Shown here: piece after piece, positions 53,453 to 61,988 of the stretch
How the letters are laid out: the number at the start of each line of letters is the position of its first letter
Numbering within the stretch: position 1 is the stretch's first letter
Assembly (NCBI GenBank): GCA_020634815.1
Contig: JACKBA010000003.1
Location: 62,001-126,000, forward strand
DNA: 64,000 nucleotides
Source: Caldilineaceae bacterium
GTDB lineage: Bacteria; Chloroflexota; Anaerolineae; Caldilineales; Caldilineaceae
Direction of reading: 5' to 3'
The notes under the pieces: generated by a model
What the model was told of the DNA's origin: nothing
Database searches by the model: none
The model's input: only the letters and a program-made list of their open reading frames with translations
Made by a program: the position numbers and the translations under genes

Positions 53453-54456
53453 CACTCGCGCAGGCGCGGGTCGAGCGCATCGCGCAGACCGTCGCCCAGG
53501 AAGTTGAAAGAGAGCACGACCAGCGCCACGGCAATCGCCGGCGCCAGCAAAATCCACGGCTGGTTGTTGATGGCAGTCTGGCCTTCGAGCAACATGGAGC
53601 CCCAACTGGTGATGAAGATGTCGGTCGGGTCGGTGGAGGGGCGCAGGCCCAGGCCCAGATAGCCAAGGATGGCCTCGGTGATGATGGCGCCGGGAATGAG
53701 GAAGGCCATGGCCACGATGATGACGCCCAGCGAGTTGGGCAGGATGTGGCGGATCATGATGCGCGTATCCTTGGCGCCCACTGCCCTGGAGGCGAGCACG
53801 AAGTCTTTCTCCTTGAGCGAGAGCACCTGGCCGCGCACAAGGCGCGCCACGCCCACCCAGTTCACCAGCGCCAGCGCGACAAAGAGCAGGAAGAGGCCGT
53901 TGAGGAACTGGCCGAGTGCCGTTGCGCGCAGTGCCGTCATGACGATGATGAAAAAGAGCAGGTCCGGGAAGGCATAGACGATGTCGGTCAAGCGCATGAG
54001 CAGGTTGTCGGTGGAGCCGCCAAAATAGCCGGAAATCATGCCGAGCGACACGCCGACCACGACGATGATCAGCGTGGGGATGAAGCCGACGACCATGGAG
54101 ACGCGCGCGCCGTAGATAACACGGCTGAGCACGTCGCGGCCGAGATTATCGGTGCCCAGGATAAACTCGGGCGTTCCGGCCTTGCCGGTCGATGAGTTCT
54201 CCACCCACATAGGGGGCAGGAACCCCTTACCGCTGTTGAGTTCAAGCGGGTTGTGCGGCGCCAGTAGCGGCGCAAAGATCGCCACGAACATGAAAAAAAG
54301 AATGACCAGCGCACCGGCCACGGCGGCCTTGTTGTGCAGCAGGCGCGACCAGGCGTCGCGCCAGAACGATCGTGACGGGCGCGAGAGCACCTTGGCGGTT
54401 TCGGCCGCGCTGGCGCTCTTGGCTGACGGAGTCTGGGTTTGGGCTGTTGTCGTCAT
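53452..54456 (-). CDS. DppC/OppC-type ABC permease
   Basis: A 334-residue permease: OppC_N helix (WSRLLHNKAAVAGALVILFFMFVAIFAPLL), GTDNLGRDVLSRVIYGARVSMVVGF, and the EAA loop ASRAVGAKDTRIMIRHILPNSLGVIIV. The end LGDGLRDALDPRLRE is canonical. It starts 8 bp after the stop of its DppB-type partner (54464-55456), so the two are translated as a unit. Second of three permease pairs in the cluster. Confidence 0.95.
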   Translation of the reverse strand: MTTTAQTQTPSAKSASAAETAKVLSRPSRSFWRDAWSRLLHNKAAVAGALVILFFMFVAIFAPLLAPHNPLELNSGKGFLPPMWVENSSTGKAGTPEFILGTDNLGRDVLSRVIYGARVSMVVGFIPTLIIVVVGVSLGMISGYFGGSTDNLLMRLTDIVYAFPDLLFFIIVMTALRATALGQFLNGLFLLFVALALVNWVGVARLVRGQVLSLKEKDFVLASRAVGAKDTRIMIRHILPNSLGVIIVAMAFLIPGAIITEAILGYLGLGLRPSTDPTDIFITSWGSMLLEGQTAINNQPWILLAPAIAVALVVLSFNFLGDGLRDALDPRLRE

Positions 54457-54463
54457 GGGAGTC

Positions 54464-55456
54464 TCACTTTACCTTGATACGCGGATCAAGGAAGCCGTAC
54501 ATGATATCGACCGTGAGGTTCGCCAGCACGATCAGAAGCGCATAGATCAAGGTGGTGCCCATGATCATGGAGTAGTCGCGGTTGCCGATGGCGGTCACAT
54601 ATTCGCGGCCGCTACCGGGGAAGCCAAACATCGTCTCGATAATAAACGAGCCGGTGATCAGACCCGCCAGCGCCGGCCCCATGATCGTCATGACCGGGAT
54701 CAAGGCATTGCGCAGCATGTGCCGCGTGATGATGACGCGGCCGCCCAGGCCCTTGGCCTTGGCCGTGCGCACGTAATCCTGCCCCATCACCTCCAACATG
54801 GAGTTGCGCGTCAGGCGCGTGATGTAGGCGAAGGTGCCAAAGCCGAGCACGACGGCCGGCACCAGCCACGCGCCGGGGCTGCTCCAGTCGCGCTGGATGA
54901 TCTTGATGAGATTCAATTGGCCGGCCAGGATAATGATCAGGAAAATTGCCAGAACAAAGCTCGGCACCGAAATACCAATGGTCGACACAAAGAGCGCCGA
55001 ATAATCAAATATGGTGTTGCGTCTCAAGGCAGCCAGGATCCCCAGCGGAATGCCAAGCAGCGCCGCCAGGATGAGAGCCAACAGCCCCAGGCGCATGGAA
55101 TAGCCAAACCGGCTGTCCCAGATGGCCTTGCCCTTGGGCGGCTCGAAGAGAATGTCCTGGACATCGCGCCCGCGCTGGCGGTACGACGGGCCGAGATCGC
55201 CCTGGATAGCGTTTCCCACATAAGTGAAGAACTGGCTGTCGAGCGGATTGCCACCCTCAATATTGACGAAGAGCGGCTTGTCCAGCCCAAACTTCTTGTT
55301 CAAAGCTTCCTGCGTCGACGCGTCGACCTGGCGCCGGCTGGGGTCTCGATCCCAGGGGCCGCCCGGCGCCTGGTGCATCAATGTAAAGGTGATGAGCGCC
55401 ACCAGCAGCAGAACGGGGATCATCCAAAATATGCGACGTAAGAGATATGTGGTCAT
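54464..55456 (-). CDS. DppB/OppB-type ABC permease
   Basis: A 330-residue permease. MTTYLLRRIFWMIPVLLLVALITFTLMHQAPGGPWD opens the protein, the EAA loop is RTAKAKGLGGRVIITRHMLRNALIPVMTI, and it ends DIMYGFLDPRIKVK. No extra Cys loop is present, unlike the other two DppB-type proteins here. It follows SBP3 across an attenuator-like hairpin (55484-55521) and so is likely expressed below the binding protein. Confidence 0.95.
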   Translation of the reverse strand: MTTYLLRRIFWMIPVLLLVALITFTLMHQAPGGPWDRDPSRRQVDASTQEALNKKFGLDKPLFVNIEGGNPLDSQFFTYVGNAIQGDLGPSYRQRGRDVQDILFEPPKGKAIWDSRFGYSMRLGLLALILAALLGIPLGILAALRRNTIFDYSALFVSTIGISVPSFVLAIFLIIILAGQLNLIKIIQRDWSSPGAWLVPAVVLGFGTFAYITRLTRNSMLEVMGQDYVRTAKAKGLGGRVIITRHMLRNALIPVMTIMGPALAGLITGSFIIETMFGFPGSGREYVTAIGNRDYSMIMGTTLIYALLIVLANLTVDIMYGFLDPRIKVK

Positions 55457-55483
55457 GTTTGTTTTTGCGAAATAGGCCGATCG

Positions 55484-55521
55484 AAAAACCTTCCTGGAAG
55501 CTTGCGAACTTCCAGGAAGGT
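55484..55521 (-). terminator. Hairpin terminator/attenuator between SBP3 and its permease genes
   Basis: ACCTTCCTGGAAG (55488-55500) pairs perfectly with 55509-55521 around an 8-nt loop, and TTTTT follows on the minus strand. Partial termination here would give more binding protein than permease. Confidence 0.8.
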
Positions 55522-55546
55522 CGTCCCTACTTTACGGCAGCAAGGG

Positions 55547-57292
55547 TTACTGCGACTGCGCGGCCGTGTCGATGTCGATCGTCCACGGGGCGATGTCGCC
55601 CGGCCAGCCCGAGTCCTGCGGCGTCTGAACGATGCCGGAGACCCATGGCTTGACCAGGTAGCTGTTCACATTGTTCCACATGAACGCTACCGGCACGCCG
55701 TCGGTCAGCAGACGCTGCGCATCGGCGTACAGCTCGGCGCGCTTGGCCGGATCCAGCTCGGTGTCGGCCTGAACCAGCAGGTCGTCCAGTTCCGGATTGG
55801 AGTAGCCAATGCGCTCGCCAAAGGCGCCCGTCTTCCAGTAGACGCTGAGCCAGTTCTGGGGATCCGGATAGTCGGCGCACCAGCCAAGGATGAACATCTG
55901 CGGTGCAGTGTTGATGTCCTTGGTCAGCGCGGTGTAGGTGGTGGACTCGACCGGGTCGAGCGTCGCATCCACGCCCAGCACTTCCTTGAACTTGGCAGCA
56001 AGCCACTCGTTACGCGTGCGGTTGCGCGGCGTGTCCGAGAAGGTCATCGTGATCGGCGGCAGGTTCTCGACGCTGCCATAGCTCGAATCGGCGATTGCCT
56101 GCTTGGCCGCTTCCGGATCAAAGCCCCAGCGGCTCTCTTCGCCATCGTACCCAGGGAATCCCGGCGGAATCCAGGTCAGCGTCGGGCTGCCGAGACCGCG
56201 CAGCACATCGGTGACCCAACCTTCGCGATCAAGCGCGCGGGCAAAGCCTTCACGCACCTTGGGATCGGTGAACGGCTCCTTGAGTTGGTGGAACATGACG
56301 GCAAAGGTGCAGGAGCCCGGATAGATATTTGCTTCCTGACTCAGTACCGGATCAGCCTGAACGACTTCCAGGTCTTCAGCGCTCAGCCCAATGATGTCAA
56401 ACTCATTGTTCTTGTACGCCTCGAAAGCGACGGCAGAGTCCGTGATGAAGGCGAAGTCGACGCTAACCTGGGGCACGTCACCCCAGTAGTTGGCATTCGG
56501 CGTGTAGAGGGCCTGTACACCTTGTTCGAGCGTATCAATGACAAACGGACCGTTGCCGATGTGATTGGCTGCATCGAGCCACCAGTTCTCGCCGCCGGCC
56601 GTGATCAGCTCTTCCTTGGCCGGGAAGGTGACCCACAGCGAAGAGACGACATGGAAGTAGGGCGCCGGGCGCGAGAAGGTCAGCGTCAGCGTGTTGCATT
56701 CGGCGTCATCGTAGCCGGTGCAGGCCGTGCCGTCGGCATGGGAGGCTTTGACGCTCTCCATGACCTGCGCCGCTGCCGCCTCACAGGCTGCTGCGTCTTC
56801 GCCACAGCCGCGCCATTCCGGCGCGCCGAGGATCTCGTCGGTGATCGATGCATACTCGCCGGCGGTGGCCGGGTCGATGTTGCGGCGGATGGAATAGGCG
56901 AAGCGTTCGGCGTTGAGCGGCGAACCGTCGCCGTACAGGAGACCGTCACGCAGGGTGAAGGTCAATGCCGTGGCATCGTCGTTGTAGGCCCACGATTCGG
57001 CGGCTGCCGGCACCGTGGCCAATTCGCCATCCTGACGGGTCAGGCCTTCGTAGACCATCTTCAGATTGGCAATCTCATTGACAAACGAACTCTTCTGCGG
57101 ATCAAGAATGTCCGGGAAGGTCCCCAGGTTGACACGCAGCACCTTGTCGCCGGCCATGGCTTCGCCACTGGCCGCGGCCTCGCTGCCAGCCTCACCAGCC
57201 GGGGCCGCCGGGGCTGCGGGCGCGGTACACGCCGACAGCACAACTACGGCTATGGCCAGCAATGCCAGCACAATACGCCACTGTCTGTTCAT
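55547..57292 (-). CDS. Family-5 oligopeptide-type solute-binding lipoprotein (OppA-like), SBP3
   Basis: A 581-residue lipoprotein (lipobox VLSAC, about Cys22) of OppA type: VLRVNLGTFPDILDPQKSSFVNEIANLKMVYEGLT, TFTLRDGLLYGDGSPLNAERFAYSIRR, GNGPFVIDTLEQGVQALYTPNANYWG, PFTDPKVREGFARALDREGWV and a C-terminal NPELDDLLVQADTELDPAKRAELYADAQRLL. Blocks are in normal order. I start at ATG 57292 (AAAGGAG upstream); the frame is open to 57349. It heads a unit with permeases 54464 and 53452. Confidence 0.95.
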   Translation of the reverse strand: MNRQWRIVLALLAIAVVVLSACTAPAAPAAPAGEAGSEAAASGEAMAGDKVLRVNLGTFPDILDPQKSSFVNEIANLKMVYEGLTRQDGELATVPAAAESWAYNDDATALTFTLRDGLLYGDGSPLNAERFAYSIRRNIDPATAGEYASITDEILGAPEWRGCGEDAAACEAAAAQVMESVKASHADGTACTGYDDAECNTLTLTFSRPAPYFHVVSSLWVTFPAKEELITAGGENWWLDAANHIGNGPFVIDTLEQGVQALYTPNANYWGDVPQVSVDFAFITDSAVAFEAYKNNEFDIIGLSAEDLEVVQADPVLSQEANIYPGSCTFAVMFHQLKEPFTDPKVREGFARALDREGWVTDVLRGLGSPTLTWIPPGFPGYDGEESRWGFDPEAAKQAIADSSYGSVENLPPITMTFSDTPRNRTRNEWLAAKFKEVLGVDATLDPVESTTYTALTKDINTAPQMFILGWCADYPDPQNWLSVYWKTGAFGERIGYSNPELDDLLVQADTELDPAKRAELYADAQRLLTDGVPVAFMWNNVNSYLVKPWVSGIVQTPQDSGWPGDIAPWTIDIDTAAQSQ

Positions 57293-57357
57293 AACAGATC
57301 TCCTTTCGTGGAACGCATAGAAACGGTTTGGTAGATCAGATAAAGCCAATCACCAGC

Positions 57358-57396
57358 CCAGCCGCCACCGGCGTTTCTCTGCCCGGCGGCGGTTGG
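57358..57396 (-). terminator. Stem-loop between the ATPase genes and SBP3
   Basis: CCAGCCGCCACCGG (57358-57371) pairs with 57383-57396 over 14 positions with two G-T pairs around an 11-nt loop. It lies 34 bp past the DppF-type stop. No T-run follows; it may be a processing or mRNA-stabilising structure. Confidence 0.4.
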
Positions 57397-57429
57397 AACT
57401 GAGCGATCACGATTGAATGGCACGCCCGA

Positions 57430-58446
57430 TCAATTGACCGGCGTGCTGCGCCCGCCCTGCTCGACCAGATGGCAGGCGACGAAATGGCCTGGGCGCTTTT
57501 CTTCGAAGGCCGGGATCTCCTGCTTGCAGATGTCCTTGGCGATGGGGCAGCGCGGGTGGAAACGGCAGCCAGGCGGCGGGTTGAGCGGCGACGGTACCTC
57601 ACCCTTGAGCACGATGCGCTCGCGGCGGCGGCGCGGGTCCGGCACGGGGATGGCCGACATGAGCGCCTGCGTGTACGGGTGCAGCGGCTCGCGGTAGAGA
57701 TCCTCGCGAGTGGTCACCTCGACCAGCTTGCCCAGATACATGACGCCGACGCGGTCGCTGATGTGCTCGACGACGCTCAGGTCATGCGCCACGAAGAGAT
57801 ACGAGAAACCATACTCGCGCTGCAAATCCTTGAGCAAGTTGAGAATCTGCGACTGGATGGAGACATCCAGCGCCGACACCGGCTCGTCGCAGACGATGAA
57901 GCGCGGATTGAGCGCCAGGGCGCGCGCAATGCCGATGCGCTGGCGCTGGCCGCCGGAAAACTCGTGCGGGTAGCGGTGCGCGTGGTAGGGATTCAGCCCC
58001 ACCTTGGCCAGCATCTCCTGCACGACGGCGTTGCGCTGCTTGCGATCCTTGACGCCGTGGATCAGCAGGCTCTCGGCGATGATGTCGCCCACGGGCATGC
58101 GCGGATCCAGCGACGAGTAGGGGTCCTGGAAGACGATCTGCATGTTGCGGCGCAGCGCCTTGAGTTCGTTGGAGCGCAGGTTGAAGACATCCTGCCCATC
58201 GAAGAAAACGGTACCCTCGTTCGACGGGATCAGGCGCAGGATCGACCGCGAGACTGTGGTCTTGCCGCAGCCGGACTCACCCACCAGCCCGAAGGTCTCG
58301 CCTTCCTTGACCGTGAAACTGACGTCGTCGACCGCCTTCACCCACGCCGAGATGCGCTGAAATACGCCCGAGCGAACCGGGAAGTAGGTCTTGAGATTTT
58401 GAACGACCAGAAGGTCTTTCTGTGCCACATCAACCGAAACTGCCAT
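57430..58446 (-). CDS. DppF/OppF-type ABC ATP-binding protein
   Basis: A 338-residue ATPase: Walker A GLVGESGCGKTTVSRSILRL, signature FSGGQRQRIGIARALAL, Walker B FIVCDEPVSALDVSIQSQ, and the C-terminal oligopeptide-transporter block PPPGCRFHPRCPIAKDIC with the Cys cluster typical of OppD/F. It energises the peptide permeases together with the DppD-type product of the gene 27 bp upstream. Confidence 0.96.
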   Translation of the reverse strand: MAVSVDVAQKDLLVVQNLKTYFPVRSGVFQRISAWVKAVDDVSFTVKEGETFGLVGESGCGKTTVSRSILRLIPSNEGTVFFDGQDVFNLRSNELKALRRNMQIVFQDPYSSLDPRMPVGDIIAESLLIHGVKDRKQRNAVVQEMLAKVGLNPYHAHRYPHEFSGGQRQRIGIARALALNPRFIVCDEPVSALDVSIQSQILNLLKDLQREYGFSYLFVAHDLSVVEHISDRVGVMYLGKLVEVTTREDLYREPLHPYTQALMSAIPVPDPRRRRERIVLKGEVPSPLNPPPGCRFHPRCPIAKDICKQEIPAFEEKRPGHFVACHLVEQGGRSTPVN

Positions 58447-58473
58447 AGGGTTTTCCCAGCACTGCGTGCTTAT

Positions 58474-59628
58474 TTATTCTTCGAGGCTCAGGCCCTGATC
58501 AATGAATTCCACATCCAGGTTGCTCACACTGAGGCGGCCGTCACCGTGGCTGGCTGTGAGGCCCTGTTCGCCCGGCACCAGCACTTCGTCGCCACCGAAC
58601 TGCCACGTCGCCTTCTCGACGCCCTCCCAGTTCTGCGCCGTCTCGGGATCGTGCATGAAGCAGCGGGTGAGATGGCCGGGCCTCGCCTCGATGAGACGCG
58701 GCTCGCGCTCCGTGCACAGATCGCGCACATAGGGGCAGCGCGGCGCAAACTTGCAGCCGGGCGGCAGCGCCACGAGATTGGGCACCGACCCCGGAATGAC
58801 CGCCAGGTGTTTCTGCACCAGGCCGAGCACCGGAATCGCCGCCAGCAGCCCTTCGGCGTATGGGTGAAGCTGTGCGTCAAAGAGCGAGAGCACATCCGTG
58901 TATTCGACGATCTGTCCGGCGTACATGACGGCCACGTTGTCGCACATCTCGGCGATGACACCCATGTCGTGGGTGATGAGCAGGATCGACGTGCCGGTCT
59001 CCGAACGCAGGTTGCGCATGAGGTCGAGAATCTGCGCCTGGATCGTCACGTCGAGCGCGGTGGTCGGCTCGTCGGCAATGAGCAGCTTGGGCTTGGTGGC
59101 CAGCGCCATAGCGATCATGACACGCTGCGCCTGCCCGCCGGAAATCTCGTGCGGATAGGCTTCGGCGCGCCTGGCCGGGTCGGGGATACCGACGGTGCGC
59201 AACATCTCGATGGCCTGGCGATTAGCCTCGGCCTTGCTGATCTTGGCGTGCGTCAGGATCGCCTCGGCAATCTGGTCACCGATACGAAAGACCGGGTTCA
59301 GACAGCTCGTCGGCTGCTGGAAAATCATGGAGATCTCGTTGCCGCGGATCTCGAGCAGGCGCGTCTCGCCAAGCGTCGTCAGATCTTCCTTGCCAAAGAG
59401 GATCTGGCCCTCGACGATCTTGCCCGACGACGGCAGCAGGCGCATGATCGAGAGCGACGTGACGCTCTTGCCGCTACCCGACTCGCCGACCAGCCCCATG
59501 ATCTGGCCCGGCTTGATGGAAAAGTCGACGCCGTTGATGGCCTGTACGACGCCGTCTTCGGTGTAGAAGTAGGTCTTCAGCCCCTTGACTTCGAGCAGGG
59601 GACGGTCGTTATTCGAAGGAGTGGTCAT
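58474..59628 (-). CDS. DppD/OppD-type ABC ATP-binding protein
   Basis: A 384-residue ATPase: Walker A GLVGESGSGKSVTSLSIMRLL, signature ISGGQAQRVMIAMALA, Walker B LLIADEPTTALDVTIQAQ, and the Cys-containing LPPGCKFAPRCPYVRDLC near the end. An extra 50-residue tail beyond the usual OppD end is present. It starts 22 bp after the DppC-type stop. Only this ATPase pair is visible for the three permease pairs of the cluster. Confidence 0.96.
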   Translation of the reverse strand: MTTPSNNDRPLLEVKGLKTYFYTEDGVVQAINGVDFSIKPGQIMGLVGESGSGKSVTSLSIMRLLPSSGKIVEGQILFGKEDLTTLGETRLLEIRGNEISMIFQQPTSCLNPVFRIGDQIAEAILTHAKISKAEANRQAIEMLRTVGIPDPARRAEAYPHEISGGQAQRVMIAMALATKPKLLIADEPTTALDVTIQAQILDLMRNLRSETGTSILLITHDMGVIAEMCDNVAVMYAGQIVEYTDVLSLFDAQLHPYAEGLLAAIPVLGLVQKHLAVIPGSVPNLVALPPGCKFAPRCPYVRDLCTEREPRLIEARPGHLTRCFMHDPETAQNWEGVEKATWQFGGDEVLVPGEQGLTASHGDGRLSVSNLDVEFIDQGLSLEE

Positions 59629-59650
59629 AGGTCTCCACAGAAATCGTTGC

Positions 59651-60652
59651 TTAGCGCTTCAGGCGCGGGTCAAGGGCGTCGCGCATGCCATCGCCGATAA
59701 AGTTGAACGCGATCGTCACCAGACAGAGCGGGATGCCCGGCACCAGCGGCAGCCACGGATGCTGGAACATGTAGCTCTGTGCGGTGGAGAGCATGTTGCC
59801 CCACGACGGCGTCGGCTCCTGCACGCCCACGCCCAGGAAGCTGAGTGTGGCCTCGGCGATGACGATGCCGGCCAGACCCAAACTGGCGTTGACCAGGATC
59901 GGCGCGATGCCGTTGGGGATGATGTGGCGGAACATGATGCGCGTGTTGGAAGCGCCCACGGCCCGCAACGCCTCGACGAAATCCTGGTTGCGCAAGGTCA
60001 GCGCCATGCCGCGCATGAGGCGTGCCGCGCCCGTCCAGCCCAGCAGGATCAAGATCGCCATGAGGACGATGACTTTGTTGGCTTCCTGCGGCGGCGCCGC
60101 CAGCATCCACGAGACAAAGCCGGTAACAAAGGCGGGCAAGGGCAACTGGGCATCGGTCTTGATGAGAATCGATGCCGTAATCAGCAGAATCGGCAGGGTC
60201 GGGATCGACAGCAGGAACTCGACCAGGCGCGAGATAAAGGTATCGAACCAGCCGCCCATGAAGCCGGCCGCCGCGCCGAGCACGACGCCAAACAACTCAG
60301 AGACGACGACGACGATAAAGGCAATCGACAGCGAGACACGCGCGCCATAAAGGAGGCGCGTGAAGAGATCGCGACCCAGATGGTCGACGCCCAATGGGTG
60401 CATCTCTCCGGCGCTGCTCATGGTGCCGGGCGGGCCGGGGCGTGTTGCCACGGCAATATCGACGGCATCGCGCGGGAAGGGCGCGATGTAGGGTGCCAGC
60501 AGCGCGCCGATGAACATGACGACGATCACCACCACACCCGCCACGGCCAACTTGTGGCGCATAAAGCGGCGCAGCACGATCTGGAATTGGCTCTCTTCTT
60601 TCCCTTCGCGCGGGATCTTGGCGACGGCCAATGGTTCAGCAGTTGCAGTCAC
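59651..60652 (-). CDS. DppC/OppC-type ABC permease
   Basis: A 333-residue permease: OppC_N helix (FMRHKLAVAGVVVIVVMFIGALLAPYIAPF), GVDHLGRDLFTRLLYGARVSLSIAF, EAA loop EALRAVGASNTRIMFRHIIPNGIAPILV, end FIGDGMRDALDPRLKR. A longer extracytoplasmic segment between helices (about 170-200, KTDAQLPLPAFVTGFVSWMLAAPPQEANK) is present. It is followed by the ATPase pair and preceded by its DppB partner (15-bp gap). Confidence 0.95.
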   Translation of the reverse strand: MTATAEPLAVAKIPREGKEESQFQIVLRRFMRHKLAVAGVVVIVVMFIGALLAPYIAPFPRDAVDIAVATRPGPPGTMSSAGEMHPLGVDHLGRDLFTRLLYGARVSLSIAFIVVVVSELFGVVLGAAAGFMGGWFDTFISRLVEFLLSIPTLPILLITASILIKTDAQLPLPAFVTGFVSWMLAAPPQEANKVIVLMAILILLGWTGAARLMRGMALTLRNQDFVEALRAVGASNTRIMFRHIIPNGIAPILVNASLGLAGIVIAEATLSFLGVGVQEPTPSWGNMLSTAQSYMFQHPWLPLVPGIPLCLVTIAFNFIGDGMRDALDPRLKR

Positions 60653-60667
60653 GGCAGCACCTCATTC

Positions 60668-61849
60668 TTAATACCGGATGCGCGGGTCGACGACAGAGTA
60701 GAGGATGTCGCCGAGCAGCGTTGCAACGACGGTCAGAATCGTCGTGACGTAGATGAATGCCAAAGCGATGTTGTAATCCGAGCGGTTGAGCGCATCGAAA
60801 TAGAGACGCCCCATCCCCGGCCACGCAAAGACCGTCTCGGTCACGATGGCGCCGGCGAAGAAGATGGGGATCTGCAGCACCAGGATCGTGATGAAGGGAA
60901 TCAAGGCATTGCGCAACGCGTGCTTGTTGATGACCAGGCGCTCGACGAGCCCCTTGGCGCGCGCCGTACGCACGTAATCCTGGCGCAACACCTCGAGCAT
61001 GGAGGAGCGCAGGAAACGACTCCACGCCGCAACGCTGAAAATCGTCAACACCGCCACCGGCATCAACAGATGCAGGAAACGGTCGAGCGGCGTGCCGGGC
61101 TGGACGCGCAGCCAGCTTGCCACGTCATAGGGGCGCACCGCCTCGCGCAGACCGGGAGGCAATGTCGGCCACCAGGGCCACACCTCCTGGGCGCGCCCTG
61201 CCAGCACGGTGAAAAGCAGGATAAAGAGCAGGCCAAAGAAAAAGGTCGGCATGGACGAGCCGACAAAGGCCGCCGTCGTAAAGGTATAGTCGAATTTTGA
61301 GTACTGATTAACGGCGCTATAGATCCCAAGTGGGATGGCAATAACCAGCGCCAGCACGAGCGAGATCACCTGCAATTCCACGGTCGCCATTAGCCGGCTG
61401 GCCAGCAAATCCCATACCGGTCTACCCGCCTGAACTACCGTCGAGTTTCCAAAGTCGCCAAAGAGAATGCCGCGGCTGCTCTTGATCGGCGGGTGCAGTT
61501 CCGGCATTTCAGAGAGATAGACATAGTCTGCACAGCCACCGCCCTCTTCCGGGGTTGCCTCCAGATAGCAGCCCATTGGGACATTGGCAAACCACTCCTG
61601 CCCGCCGATGACCAGTGGCCCCTGCGGCTGCCCCACCAGCCAGCGCGTATAGCGCACGGGCCAGTAGAGATCCAGTTCGTATTGGGCGCGGATGCGCGCC
61701 TTCTCTTCGGGCGTGATACGCCGCTGCTGTTGCTGTAAACCGGTCAATGGCCCGCCCGGCGCAATGTTGAAGAGAAAGAACATGAAGAGGGAGACGACAA
61801 AGACAACGATCACCATCTGGAAGAGGCGGCGGATGAGATATGCTGTCAT
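60668..61849 (-). CDS. DppB/OppB-type ABC permease with large Cys-containing insertion
   Basis: A 393-residue permease, about 60 residues longer than the family norm. It opens MTAYLIRRLFQMVIVVFVVSLFMFFLFNIAPGGPL and ends DILYSVVDPRIRY; the EAA loop is RTARAKGLVERLVINKHALRNALIPFITI. The extra length lies between helices 1 and 2 on the outside and includes two Cys (MGCYLEATPEEGGGCADYVY, about residues 92-111), plus a Trp/Pro-rich insertion near 225-250. It is the first permease after the permuted binding protein, separated by two hairpins. Confidence 0.93.
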   Translation of the reverse strand: MTAYLIRRLFQMVIVVFVVSLFMFFLFNIAPGGPLTGLQQQQRRITPEEKARIRAQYELDLYWPVRYTRWLVGQPQGPLVIGGQEWFANVPMGCYLEATPEEGGGCADYVYLSEMPELHPPIKSSRGILFGDFGNSTVVQAGRPVWDLLASRLMATVELQVISLVLALVIAIPLGIYSAVNQYSKFDYTFTTAAFVGSSMPTFFFGLLFILLFTVLAGRAQEVWPWWPTLPPGLREAVRPYDVASWLRVQPGTPLDRFLHLLMPVAVLTIFSVAAWSRFLRSSMLEVLRQDYVRTARAKGLVERLVINKHALRNALIPFITILVLQIPIFFAGAIVTETVFAWPGMGRLYFDALNRSDYNIALAFIYVTTILTVVATLLGDILYSVVDPRIRY

Positions 61850-61884
61850 GGGTGGGATAATCCGTTCAAAGGTACGCTCTCACA

Positions 61885-61923
61885 CAAGCGGGCAGACCGG
61901 CACGTAGCAGGCCTGCCCGCTTG
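61885..61923 (-). terminator. Second hairpin between SBP4 and its permease genes
   Basis: CAAGCGGGCAG (61885-61895) pairs perfectly with CTGCCCGCTTG (61913-61923) around a 17-nt loop. No T-run follows. With the next entry it makes two consecutive stem-loops in the 139-bp gap. Confidence 0.5.
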
Positions 61924-61942
61924 CAGTTCCAGGCAGAGCCGA

Positions 61943-61979
61943 ACAGAAACCAGGATTCACGCAGAATCCTGGTTTCTGT
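61943..61979 (-). terminator. First hairpin after SBP4 (attenuator or mRNA stabiliser)
   Basis: A 16-bp perfect stem (61943-61958 with 61964-61979) with a 5-nt loop lies 10 bp past the SBP4 stop. Such hairpins usually protect or terminate the binding-protein part of the message. Confidence 0.6.
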
Positions 61980-61988
61980 CATTCCAAC

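Noticed and set aside
61850..61988. Possible remnant of a normal C-terminal half after SBP4 (to explain the permutation by frameshift)
   Set aside because: The gap holds only two hairpins; no sequence resembling the missing continuation was found in any frame.
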